From assembly GCA_946536315.1 (NCBI GenBank), contig CAMNEH010000001.1, positions 98,467-162,466 on the forward strand: 64,000 nucleotides of DNA. The letters are read 5' to 3'. Each line of letters starts with the position of its first letter. The stretch's first letter is position 1. The position numbers and the translations under genes were made by a program. Source of the DNA: an uncultured Clostridia bacterium. GTDB lineage: Bacteria; Bacillota; Clostridia; Christensenellales; Aristaeellaceae. Shown piece after piece: positions 53,913-63,180 of the stretch. The notes beneath the pieces were generated by a model. It made no database searches. It saw only the letters and a program-made list of their open reading frames with translations, and was not told the DNA's origin.

Positions 53913-56900
53913 TTATTCTTCTCTGATTTTTTCGATCAGCTCCGGGAGCGTCATTTTGACGGCCTCGCGCGGCTGGATCGCGGTATTGGGCGCGTTCCGC
54001 CGGCAGATGTGGTAGGCTTCGCAGGACGCGCAGGGACTGTTTTCATTGGGGAATTCGAGAGGGGATGCGGCAATTTCTCCGGTATTGATGCCCTCCGCCA
54101 GGTGGCGGGCGACATTTTCGGCGTGCTGAATGAGCAGCCGCATTTCTTCCAGCGTCGCCAGCGGCTTGCCCTGGGCGAAATCCCCGTCGGCCTTCAGCAG
54201 CGGCGGCATGGACAGCGGCGGCTTGCCGTCGTCCATCAGGCGGATGATGGACGCGTCCCGCAGCGTCAGGCCCTTCAGGCTCAACGCCTTGGCAAGCTGG
54301 CTTTCGATATCCGCCTTGGTGTCCGGGTCAGTGAGCAGCGGGTCGTCCAGATGAAAATAGTACATCCCAGCGGGAATGCCGTTCGGTTCGGCGTTCATGA
54401 TGGCCAGCATATAGATCAGCAGCTGAAGCTGCGCGCCCCAGAAGATTTTTTCCGGCTGCAGGGAGAGGTTCGGGGTCTTGAAGTCGATCAGCCGGATCGC
54501 GAGGCCCTCGTCGCCCTGGTAGCGCTCAACGCGGTCAATGATGCCGCGCACGTAGACCTGGCTTCCGTCAGACAGCGTCAGCGGAACGGCCGGCAGCCCG
54601 CCGTCGTTGAAGCCGAAGCGCAGCTCGCTGTCGCCCTCGCGCGCGCGGAAGGCCGAATGCCGGGCGATCAGCGTAAACGTCCAGCCGACGCGCTGGAGCA
54701 GCCGTTTGTATTGCTTATATTCGCGGCGCTGTACGGCGGATTCGCCGATCACCCCGCTGATCAGCTCGTCCAGCGCGCCTTCGGCGGCGGCATCCATCAG
54801 CCGCGCGACCTCGGCGCGCGTGACGTCCGGCCAGGCGGGCAGCGCCTGCAGCCCGCGCGTGAAGCCCTCCAGCGCCCGGTGATAGAATGAGCCGGCGTCG
54901 GTGCGGTTGATCTCCCATGTTCCGCGCTCGACGGGCTTGAGCGCGTAGCGGAGAAAATGCCGCCAGGGGCAGACGGCGAATGCTTCCAGGCGATGGACGG
55001 AGGTGACGCGCTCCAGGTACAGGCTGTGCACCAGCTCCGCCGGCAGCGGCGCCGGAAGCGCCTCAGGCTGATACGCGTCACAGAGCGCCTGCGCCTGCCG
55101 GGGTTGCCGCGCGCACAGATAGCGCCACGCGTGGCGCCAGTCATCCGGCATATCGGACGCGCGCAGCCGCTGGCCCATCCCGTCCATGGCCGGCAGCAGC
55201 GCATAGGGGTGCGCCGGGCCCTGGGATGCGGTGACGCCGCCCTCCTCGACCAGCGCGGAAAAAATCCGCCGTATGCGCGTGAGCAGGTCCAGCGGCCGCA
55301 GCGCGGATCCGTCCTGCAGCGCCTGCGCGTGGGAAAGGTACAGCTTTTCGGACGGCGAGGCGCACACCTTCAGCACGTCCAGACGTTTCAGCTGCAGGCG
55401 CTCGTCCTGGCTCAGCACGGAGGCGGCCTGAAAGGACTTGTTCAGCGCTTCCTGCTCCTCATCGGTGATCAGTCCGCGCTCTCCGGCGGTCAGCGCCCCG
55501 TCGTTCAGCGCCATCAGGAACGTGACGCGCGGCTTCTGGATGGCAATGTTGCCCAGCAGCCCGCAGGAAACGGAATCCGCGTCCTGCGGCAGCGCGGCGA
55601 TTTCCATGGCGCCGAGCCCGGCTTCCAGCATCCGGCAGATCTCGTCAGCCGTCGGGTCGTCTGACCTCGCGATGTCGTGCGCCTGGTCCAGCAGGTTCAT
55701 CAGCGCCTGCCAGACCTGGCGCAGCTGGGCGGCTTCAGTCAGCCGGCCCTCGGTTTCCAGGCGTTCGGCCTCGCGATTCATGCGTTCGAACGCTTCCGTG
55801 GCGTCCAGAAAGGCCACCAGGCTGTTCAGCGCCTCGGCCATTGTTCTGGCGTCCCGGATCCCGCTTTCAAGCGCCGTCAGCGGCGACATCATCCGCTGCC
55901 GCGCGTCCTCCAGGAGGACGCCCTCTTCCTTCGCGGTGACAAAGGGGCGGTGGAACTTCCAACCGCTGACGCCATATTGCACGATCAGGTTCTCCAGCCG
56001 GAAACGCTCATCCTCCGACAGCGGAAGGTATTGCGTTTTCAGCAGCTGCAGCATCTCCTCCTGCCGGTAATGGCGTGAGATGACACGCAGCGCGGCCAGC
56101 ACGAACCGCGCGGCGCCAAGCTGCGCGGCGACCGCCTTGCGCGCCAGGTGGTGCGGCACCCGGTAGATCCGCAGCGCATGCCCGAGCGCGGAAAAATAAT
56201 GCGCCTCGTCCGCGCAGATCACCTGCATATCCTGCCAGTCCACGCCGCGGGCATGGAGCAGGATTAATTCTTCGGCCACATGGCAGGCCTCGGCGTAGGG
56301 CGTCGGCGCGGCGTACAGGCGGATGCTGTTCGGCAGCGCGTCAGTGGGTCGCGGCTGAGGGGCCAGCAGCTGACCGGCCAGATAGCGGATGTCGTCAGGC
56401 CGCGCAAAGGCGGCTTTCAGCGAATGAAACTGTACTGGCCGCCCTGTTTCCCGCAGCCGGCGCTCAAAGCGCCGCACGCTGTCGTTCGCGGGCGCGAAGG
56501 CCGGGTCCTCCAGGTCGGCGCACAGCAGCACGTGAATGGATTCCGCCCGCGGCTGCAGCGCGGTCAGCAGGCGCGCGTTTTCCTCGGTCAGCAGGTCAAA
56601 CCCGGCGGCAATGACGCGCGCGCCGTTCGTCATCTCCGCCTGCGCGACGCGCGCGAGCAGTTCGTCCTGCACGTCCTCGCCGTCCACAAACTGACCGCCC
56701 AGCAGCGACTCGTAGGCGGAATAGAAGCGGCACAGATCGCTGAATTTATCTGCCAGCGCGCCCTCAGGCAGGCCCTCCTGATAGTCGGCGAGCCGCTCCG
56801 GCGTGATGTGCGCGCGCTTCATGTCGGCAATCATCTGGCTCACGCTGTCGATGAAGCCCTGGCGCTCCAGCGCGCTTTCATAATAGCGCAGGTGCTCGCG

Positions 56901-57194
56901 CTCGCCGAGCGCGGCGCGGCTCACCGCCATCATCTTTCCCTGCGCGTCGATGCGCGTCCGATCGTCTCCGCCAGCCTGCGCGAACACACGCTGGCTGAAC
57001 CGCAGCGGCGACACCACGTCCACGTCAAAAAAACCGCGCACGCCGAGCGCCCGGATGAGCGCGCGTTCCGCGGTGAGCGTATACTGCTGCGGCACGATCA
57101 CGATCACTGGGACGCCGTGTTCCCGAGCGTCCCGGGTCAGCGCCGCGGCCTGGGCCCAGGGCTGGGGTTCTCTGCCGGTATAGATATGGAACAT
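53913..57194 (-). CDS. addB: AddB-like ATP-dependent nuclease subunit B / PD-(D/E)XK nuclease
   Basis: VIVIVPQQYTLTAERALIRALGVRGFFDVDVVSPLRFSQRVF; RLIDFKTPNLSLQPEKIFWGAQLQLLIYM nuclease motif; Fe-S Cys set CPWRHFLRYAL ... CASCEAYHIC. Confidence 0.9.
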   Translation of the reverse strand: MFHIYTGREPQPWAQAAALTRDAREHGVPVIVIVPQQYTLTAERALIRALGVRGFFDVDVVSPLRFSQRVFAQAGGDDRTRIDAQGKMMAVSRAALGEREHLRYYESALERQGFIDSVSQMIADMKRAHITPERLADYQEGLPEGALADKFSDLCRFYSAYESLLGGQFVDGEDVQDELLARVAQAEMTNGARVIAAGFDLLTEENARLLTALQPRAESIHVLLCADLEDPAFAPANDSVRRFERRLRETGRPVQFHSLKAAFARPDDIRYLAGQLLAPQPRPTDALPNSIRLYAAPTPYAEACHVAEELILLHARGVDWQDMQVICADEAHYFSALGHALRIYRVPHHLARKAVAAQLGAARFVLAALRVISRHYRQEEMLQLLKTQYLPLSEDERFRLENLIVQYGVSGWKFHRPFVTAKEEGVLLEDARQRMMSPLTALESGIRDARTMAEALNSLVAFLDATEAFERMNREAERLETEGRLTEAAQLRQVWQALMNLLDQAHDIARSDDPTADEICRMLEAGLGAMEIAALPQDADSVSCGLLGNIAIQKPRVTFLMALNDGALTAGERGLITDEEQEALNKSFQAASVLSQDERLQLKRLDVLKVCASPSEKLYLSHAQALQDGSALRPLDLLTRIRRIFSALVEEGGVTASQGPAHPYALLPAMDGMGQRLRASDMPDDWRHAWRYLCARQPRQAQALCDAYQPEALPAPLPAELVHSLYLERVTSVHRLEAFAVCPWRHFLRYALKPVERGTWEINRTDAGSFYHRALEGFTRGLQALPAWPDVTRAEVARLMDAAAEGALDELISGVIGESAVQRREYKQYKRLLQRVGWTFTLIARHSAFRAREGDSELRFGFNDGGLPAVPLTLSDGSQVYVRGIIDRVERYQGDEGLAIRLIDFKTPNLSLQPEKIFWGAQLQLLIYMLAIMNAEPNGIPAGMYYFHLDDPLLTDPDTKADIESQLAKALSLKGLTLRDASIIRLMDDGKPPLSMPPLLKADGDFAQGKPLATLEEMRLLIQHAENVARHLAEGINTGEIAASPLEFPNENSPCASCEAYHICRRNAPNTAIQPREAVKMTLPELIEKIREE

Positions 57195-57197
57195 AGG

Positions 57198-57914
57198 TTA
57201 TCCTTCGTCAAAGGTCTTTCCGCGCAGCAGGTTGACCGCGCGCTCGAGCGCGAGGTGGATGCGCGGATTGTTTTTCTGTTCTGACCCGTAATGGAAGCTG
57301 GAGCAAAGGGCGTCCAGGTCCTGCTGCGCCGTGGCCAGGCTTTGCTTGAGCTGCGCGGACAGCGTGGACAGAAACTGCGCGCGCTGCGAGGGGGAAAGCT
57401 TGCCCTGCGACGCGGCGACGACCATGGGCAGGTCGCGCAGGCAAAGCCTGGCGCCTGCCTCAAAGTCCTTGCGGAAGGCGGCGTCCTCCCGGTAGAGCTT
57501 TAACAGGATGTCGATATAGCGGGCCACTGTGCTGTCCATGTTTTCGCAGATCAGGCAGCGCTGGGTTGCCGAGCGGACCTGCGCGCAGGCATGATCGGTT
57601 TTCTTTCGCCCCAGCATGCCTGCGCCGGCCAGGTCGTCCGCGGCCTGGCGCAGGTCATCCGCCACCTGCCTGAGCCTGGTCTGCATCATCAGCGCGTAGC
57701 CGTGATAATCCTTCTGCTGCATCAGCAGGATATGATGCTGGCGGCAGAATCCGGCGGCGTTGGTCATCAGGCGGATCTCCGGCTCCATCACCGCGCCGCC
57801 GAGAAAACGTTCGACCGACTGCTGCTCGATCATCTGCCGCAGCTGGCAAACGGGACAGCCGTCTCCGCGCCTGAGAGCGTCGATGACCGGCGCGGTTTCA
57901 AGGTGATCACGCAT
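57198..57914 (-). CDS. DUF6062-like family protein
   Basis: HLETAPVIDALRRGDGCPVCQLRQMIEQQSVERFLGGAVMEPEIRLMTNAAGFCRQHHILLMQQKDYHGYALMMQTRL; paired CxxC / CxxH motifs. Confidence 0.75.
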   Translation of the reverse strand: MRDHLETAPVIDALRRGDGCPVCQLRQMIEQQSVERFLGGAVMEPEIRLMTNAAGFCRQHHILLMQQKDYHGYALMMQTRLRQVADDLRQAADDLAGAGMLGRKKTDHACAQVRSATQRCLICENMDSTVARYIDILLKLYREDAAFRKDFEAGARLCLRDLPMVVAASQGKLSPSQRAQFLSTLSAQLKQSLATAQQDLDALCSSFHYGSEQKNNPRIHLALERAVNLLRGKTFDEG

Positions 57915-57946
57915 TGGCTTGCTCCTTCCGGTGTTCTTCTGCCAGT

Positions 57947-57975
57947 ATTGTATGATGAGTTCAATCAGAAGTCAA
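57947..57975 (-). promoter_or_regulatory. Predicted sigma-A promoter for DUF6062-addB
   Basis: Minus strand TTGACT - 17 nt - TACAAT. Confidence 0.6.
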
Positions 57976-57985
57976 TCTTTTTTGG

Positions 57986-58014
57986 TTGATCCGGGGCTGC
58001 GCATCGTGTATACT
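57986..58014 (+). promoter_or_regulatory. Predicted sigma-A promoter for the secreted hydrolase
   Basis: TTGATC - 17 nt - TATACT. Confidence 0.6.
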
Positions 58015-58165
58015 GTTCCAGGGTTTACGTGGCTGCCGGGGAACCCTGTGAGGATACGGAACGCGCCGGCGTCCGGATCAGCACGCTTCGTTTCCCGGCT
58101 GTATGATCCCATTCCGGCCGGGGGAGCGTCCGGTTCCCCGGCTTCGCTGCAGGGAGGAGCGCAGG

Positions 58166-59683
58166 ATGATACGCAGAGCATGGTTCGTTCTGTTTTGGGT
58201 GATCCTGGTCATGGCGGCCATATCCGCCGGAGCGGAACACGAGATTCTGATCAATGGCGATCAGCCGCCTCTGACCTGGGAGGAATCGCTGGACATGGTC
58301 CAACAGGCGTCGGACGCCTACCTCCGGGACAGCGCTGTCGCCGCGGAGCTGGAAAACGAGCTTCACAGCGAAACACTCATCTTTGAGGATGAGGATGACG
58401 GCGGGGAGGCCGACGAGCTGATCATCCATACTCTGACGCACGACGGCCAATCCATGCAGTTCCTGATGGAGATCATGGGCGAACCGGGGGAAAACGGCTA
58501 TCCGCTCTATCTGACCCTGCACGGCGGCGGCTCCTGCCCACAGGAGCAGAACGACGCGGAATGGAGCATCATGTTTTCCTACTACAAGGCGGCCGTCCGC
58601 AGCGGGATTTACATCGCTGTCCGCGGTATCACAGACACCTGGGATATGCACTTCCGGCCGGAGTCCTATCCGCTGTACGACCGCTTGATCCAGGCAATGA
58701 TCCGTCTGTATCACGCGGATCCTGACCGCGTGTACCTGCTGGGCTTTTCCGCCGGCGGGGACGGGGTGTACCAGATCGCGCCCCGGATGGCGGATCGCTT
58801 CGCGGCGGCCAACATGTCCTCGGGCCATCCGAACGGCGTCAGCCTGCGGAACCTGGCCAATCTTCCCATCAGTATCCAGGTGGGCGTGCGGGATTATTAT
58901 TCGGAAGACGCGCTGCGCTGCGTGCGCGCGGCGGAATTCGATCAGGTCCTGAACGATGACCATGCCACGAACGGCTACGGCTACGCGCATCAGGTGCTGA
59001 TCCGGGTACCCGCAGGGCACAATTTTGACGACGTCACCGATGCCGGCGCGGCGCAGGGGGACGAATGGGCGCTGGCAGAGGTGCTGGCGGACCCGGCCGC
59101 TTACGCGAATCCGGAGGTCGTGACGCCGCTCATGCGCCGCTTCCGGCAGGCGTGTGAGGAAGCCTTCGGCGTGGACAGCGTGGAGGACATGTCCTATGTC
59201 CCGGAGGGGATATCGCCGGCGTTCGACAGCGCGGTCCGGAGGATCGTGACGGAGGAGTTCTATTTGGCGACGAAACTTGTCAATGGCAGCGCGGCCCATT
59301 ATGTGAGTCAGTTCACGCGCAACCCGACCCCCGCCCTGATCGAATGGGAACTGGACACCCGCGCCGATACCAGAAACGTGCAATGCTTTTACTGGCTCCG
59401 GGCGGAACCCTCTGTGAATCAGGGAAGGATCCAGGCCATGGACCTGGGCGACAACCGGCTCGCCATCACGCCGGACGGGCTGAACGGAGACTTTTCCATC
59501 CTCGTCAATCCCCGGATGCTGGATGTCTCCCGGCCGATCCGGATCTCGACGCCGGACGGGGAATTCACTGTCCGGGTCAACCCATCGAGCGCCACGCTGC
59601 GATCTGCCCTCCGGGAAACCGGCGACCCCGCCTTGGCCTGGGTGGCGGAAATCCCCTACAGCCTGCTGAGCAGCGGAAAGTAG
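58166..59683 (+). CDS. Secreted alpha/beta-hydrolase (esterase-like)
   Basis: Signal peptide MIRRAWFVLFWVILVMAAISAGA; LTLHGGGSCPQEQNDAEWSIM; nucleophile elbow YLLGFSAGGDGVYQIAPRMADRFAAANMSSGHPNG; SD gggaggagcgcagg. Confidence 0.8.
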   Translation: MIRRAWFVLFWVILVMAAISAGAEHEILINGDQPPLTWEESLDMVQQASDAYLRDSAVAAELENELHSETLIFEDEDDGGEADELIIHTLTHDGQSMQFLMEIMGEPGENGYPLYLTLHGGGSCPQEQNDAEWSIMFSYYKAAVRSGIYIAVRGITDTWDMHFRPESYPLYDRLIQAMIRLYHADPDRVYLLGFSAGGDGVYQIAPRMADRFAAANMSSGHPNGVSLRNLANLPISIQVGVRDYYSEDALRCVRAAEFDQVLNDDHATNGYGYAHQVLIRVPAGHNFDDVTDAGAAQGDEWALAEVLADPAAYANPEVVTPLMRRFRQACEEAFGVDSVEDMSYVPEGISPAFDSAVRRIVTEEFYLATKLVNGSAAHYVSQFTRNPTPALIEWELDTRADTRNVQCFYWLRAEPSVNQGRIQAMDLGDNRLAITPDGLNGDFSILVNPRMLDVSRPIRISTPDGEFTVRVNPSSATLRSALRETGDPALAWVAEIPYSLLSSGK

Positions 59684-59715
59684 CAATCAGTCAATATCCT
59701 GCAAGGAGCGTAACG

Positions 59716-60627
59716 ATGTATTATCTGATCAAGGAAACCTTAACCCCGTGCAAACCGGACGATATCCGCGGCAGCGACGCGCAGTATGCGGCGGCGCTGA
59801 GCTGGGAGGAATGGCAGCGCCAGCGGGACCGCTTTGATATGCTGATCGACATGGACATGGATTCCCCGCAGGAGACGAAGGCAGTGGTCAACCTGGACTC
59901 GCTGACGGGGTCCCTGTCGATCCCGGACCGTTCGAACATCAGCGGGCCGCCGCATCGCTTTGCCTTCGCGCTGGACGAGAAGGGCATGGTGCTGGTGGAC
60001 GACAGCGGCTATGCCGATGAATTGCTCGCGGCCATCAGCCGGACCAAGAAGTGGCGGCTGCCGGGGCTGGAGCGCTGCCTGTACGACCTGCTCGAGCTGA
60101 CGATCGCGCAGGACCTGACGCTGCTGGAAGCGTCCGAGCACCGGCTGAACCGGATCGAGGAGGAGATCCTGCGGGGCGGGATCGAGCGCTACCCGCAGGA
60201 AATGAACGATATCCGGGGCGACCTGCTGGACCTGCGCGTGCATTATGAGCAGCTGATCGACCTGGGGCAGGAGCTGGAGGAAAACGAGAACGGCTTTTTC
60301 CGGGAGGAAAACCTGCGCTATTTCCATATGTTTACGGAACGCGTCATCCGCCTGCAGGACCTGGTCACCGGCCAGCGGGAGTATGTGACGCAGCTGCGCG
60401 ACCTGCTGCAGTCCCAGATGGACGTGCGTCAGAACCGCATCATGACCCTGCTGACGGTGATCACCTCGATCTTTCTGCCGCTGACGCTGATCGCCGGCTG
60501 GTACGGCATGAATTTCCGTTACATGCCGGAGCTTGAGTGGCGGTACGGGTACCCGGCGGTCATCGCGATTTCGGTCATCATCGTGATCGTCTGCCTCATC
60601 TGGTTCAAGCGGAAAAAATGGCTGTGA
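59716..60627 (+). CDS. CorA-family divalent-cation transporter
   Basis: C-terminal two TMs with AGWYGMNFRYMPELEWRYGYP (GMN motif). Confidence 0.93.
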   Translation: MYYLIKETLTPCKPDDIRGSDAQYAAALSWEEWQRQRDRFDMLIDMDMDSPQETKAVVNLDSLTGSLSIPDRSNISGPPHRFAFALDEKGMVLVDDSGYADELLAAISRTKKWRLPGLERCLYDLLELTIAQDLTLLEASEHRLNRIEEEILRGGIERYPQEMNDIRGDLLDLRVHYEQLIDLGQELEENENGFFREENLRYFHMFTERVIRLQDLVTGQREYVTQLRDLLQSQMDVRQNRIMTLLTVITSIFLPLTLIAGWYGMNFRYMPELEWRYGYPAVIAISVIIVIVCLIWFKRKKWL

Positions 60628-60735
60628 GCAAGCAGTGCTCAGCATGTAAAAGTGGTTTTGCGCGCCTTGACAAACGCCGGTCATCCATGTACCATGTCGG
60701 GTGATCATCCGGCCAGACAGGCCGCAGCGCGGGGG

Positions 60736-61542
60736 ATGGAGCAGATGGAAGTGTGGAATCGGATCAACGATCCCGGTTACCGGGGGTACCGTACGGCGGG
60801 CAACGAGCGCACGGCGTTTTTGAAGACGGTCGCGCTGGCGCTGATGGTCGTCGACCATTTCGGCGTCGTGTTTTTCCACAACGCGGTGGAATGGCGGGCC
60901 ATCGGTCGGCTGGCGTTCCCGATTTACGCGTGGTGCCTGGTGGTGGGCATGGGCTATACGCGCAACCCCATCCGCTACAGCGCGAGGCTGCTGTTCATGT
61001 GCGCGGTATCGCAGTACCTGTACATGACCGCGATGGGCCATAGCTTGAACGACCTGAATGTGATGATGACGCTGCTGCTGGGACAGCTGGCCATTTACGG
61101 CATGCAGCGCAGATGGGCGCACAGCGAAATCTGGGCGCCCGTCCTCACGGTGCTTGTGACGATGCTGGTGAACGTGGACTACGGGTTCCGCGGCGTACTG
61201 CTGATCATTCTGCTGTACCTGGCCAAGGACCGCAAACGCTCGCTGATCGCGGTGATGATCGCGTACTGCTTTTTCTGGGGAGAGGGCACGTCCCTCGTCA
61301 CCACCCTGTTCGGCATCCCCCTGAGCGCGCTCAGAAACCTGACCCCCCGGACGCCCGGACTCTATCAGGCCATTTTCCGGCTGCAGAATTTTGCGGTCTT
61401 CAGCCTCTTTTTGACCGTGCCGTCCGTCGGCTGGAAATGGCGGCATCCCGCCTGGCTCAGCTATCTGGCGTACCCGGGGCATTACCTCATCATTATCCTG
61501 CTGAAGACGCTGCCGGTCTGGCAGAGCGCGGTGATCCGGTGA
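60736..61542 (+). CDS. TraX family membrane protein
   Basis: NERTAFLKTVALALMVVDHFGVVFFHNAVEWRAIGRLAFPIYAWCLVVGMGYTRNPIRYSARLLFMCAVSQYLYM. Confidence 0.88.
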   Translation: MEQMEVWNRINDPGYRGYRTAGNERTAFLKTVALALMVVDHFGVVFFHNAVEWRAIGRLAFPIYAWCLVVGMGYTRNPIRYSARLLFMCAVSQYLYMTAMGHSLNDLNVMMTLLLGQLAIYGMQRRWAHSEIWAPVLTVLVTMLVNVDYGFRGVLLIILLYLAKDRKRSLIAVMIAYCFFWGEGTSLVTTLFGIPLSALRNLTPRTPGLYQAIFRLQNFAVFSLFLTVPSVGWKWRHPAWLSYLAYPGHYLIIILLKTLPVWQSAVIR

Positions 61543-62498
61543 TGGCGGCGCTGATCGCCGAGGGCCTCGGCAAGCGCTATGGCGAGCGGCAGGCGCTCAC
61601 GGACGTTTCCTTCAGCCTGAGCGGCGGGGAGCTGGTCGGGCTGATCGGACAGAACGGCGCGGGCAAAACGACGCTGCTGCAGCTGCTGGCGGGCCGCCTC
61701 GCGCCGAGCGCGGGCCGGGTGACGCTCGACGGGCACGACGTGCTGTGGGAGCCGGAGCACTGCCGCGCGCAGATCGGCTACCTGCCTGAAAAGCCGGGTC
61801 TGTACGACGAAATGACGGTTGAGGCGCATCTGCGCTTTCTGTGCAGGGTGCGCGGCGTCGTGCCGGAGGACATCGCGCCGCACGTGGCGGAGATCGCTGA
61901 GCGCACCGGCATTCAGGATGCGCTCGGGCGGCGCGTCGGCAACCTGTCCAAGGGCTTCCGTCAGCGCGTGGGGATCGCCTCCGCGCTGGTCGCGCATCCG
62001 GCGGTCATCCTGCTGGACGAGCCGACGTCCGGTCTTGATCCGGTGCAGATCCACGAGGTCCGCCAGCTGGTCAGCGAGCTTTCCCGGGACCGGCTGGTCA
62101 TCCTGTCCACGCATATCCTGCGCGACCTGGACGGGCTGTGCTCCCGCGCGCTGATCCTGCATGAAGGCCGGCTGATCCGCGACCTGCGCATCCGTGAGGA
62201 GGCGCTGCGTTACCGTACGCTGCGCGTGGAGCTGGCGATGGGGAAGGAAGCGGCGATGAAGCTGCTGGCATCGGTGCCCTCGGCCGAGCGCGTGGAAGCG
62301 CTGGATACGGCGGTCCCCGGGCAGACAGCGGCGCTGCTGACCGGCCCGCACGACGCGCCGATAGAACGGCAGCTGTTTGAGCTCGCGAGCCGGCACAGCG
62401 CGCCGATCCTCGCGCTTCATCCGGTCCGCAGCGAGCTGGAGGAGATTTTTCTGTCCGCGATTGGAGGCGAAGCGGTTGACGCTCATCTGGAAGCGTGA
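61542..62498 (+). CDS. ABC transporter ATP-binding protein
   Basis: Walker A GLIGQNGAGKTTLLQLLAG, NLSKGFRQRVGIASALVAHPAVILLDEPTSGLDP. Confidence 0.97.
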   Translation: MAALIAEGLGKRYGERQALTDVSFSLSGGELVGLIGQNGAGKTTLLQLLAGRLAPSAGRVTLDGHDVLWEPEHCRAQIGYLPEKPGLYDEMTVEAHLRFLCRVRGVVPEDIAPHVAEIAERTGIQDALGRRVGNLSKGFRQRVGIASALVAHPAVILLDEPTSGLDPVQIHEVRQLVSELSRDRLVILSTHILRDLDGLCSRALILHEGRLIRDLRIREEALRYRTLRVELAMGKEAAMKLLASVPSAERVEALDTAVPGQTAALLTGPHDAPIERQLFELASRHSAPILALHPVRSELEEIFLSAIGGEAVDAHLEA

Positions 62499-63180
62499 AA
62501 TGGCCGGCTACCTGTATACGCCGGTCATGTATATCTTTTTGTCGGTCTATCTGGGCATGAGCGGCGTGTTTTTCGTCATCGGGAACCTGGCGGCGCGGTC
62601 GGCGAACGTGCTCACCCTGCTGTCCAATATGAGCTACCTGTGGATGCTGCTGACCCCCGTGCTGACCATGCGGCTGCTGAACGCCGCCGGCGGCGATCAG
62701 TGGCTTTACGGCGCGCCGCTGTCGCTGGGCGCAATCGTCGCGGGCAAATACCTGGCCGCGCTGACCGTGCTGCTGGCCGCGATCGCGCTGAGCCTGCTGT
62801 ACCCGGCGCTGATCAGCCTGTACGGCACGCTGTACGTGAAGGAGGCGCTGGCGGGATACCTGGGGTTTTTCCTGCTCGGCGCGTCCTTCCTGGCGCTGGA
62901 TATGCTGATTTCGGCGCTTTCCCGGACGCCGATTGTCGCGCTGGTGGCGTCGTTCGGCGTCAATCTGTTCGTCTGGCTGTATGACCTGCTGATGAAGGCG
63001 GTCAGCATTCCCGGGCTGAGCGCCGTCGCGGGCGACATCAGCCTGTACAGTCACCTACAGCCGTTCCTGAGCGGGCGGATCGGGCTGAGCGACGTGGTCT
63101 TCAGCCTGAGCCTGATTCCGCTGCTCCTGTTTTTGTGCGTCCGCGCGCTCGAGGCGCGGCGCTGGAAGGATGGCCTATGA
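62476..63180 (+). CDS. ABC transporter permease (GldF-like)
   Basis: LTLIWKREMAGYLYTPVMYIFLSVYLGMSGVFFVIGNL...LWMLLTPVLTMRLL; TTG start overlapping the ATPase gene. Confidence 0.85.
   Translation: MTLIWKREMAGYLYTPVMYIFLSVYLGMSGVFFVIGNLAARSANVLTLLSNMSYLWMLLTPVLTMRLLNAAGGDQWLYGAPLSLGAIVAGKYLAALTVLLAAIALSLLYPALISLYGTLYVKEALAGYLGFFLLGASFLALDMLISALSRTPIVALVASFGVNLFVWLYDLLMKAVSIPGLSAVAGDISLYSHLQPFLSGRIGLSDVVFSLSLIPLLLFLCVRALEARRWKDGL

Noticed and set aside
58025-59686. 553-aa minus ORF opposite the secreted hydrolase
   Set aside because: The plus-strand hydrolase has SD, signal peptide and GFSAGG motif; the antisense frame is an artefact.
59740-61482. 580-aa minus ORF opposite corA and traX-like genes
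   Set aside because: Spans two real plus-strand genes and the gap between them; no motif.
61113-61541. 143-codon upstream extension of the ABC ATPase ORF
   Set aside because: Lies within the TraX-like gene in another frame; ATPase homology starts at MAALIAEGLGKRYG (61542).
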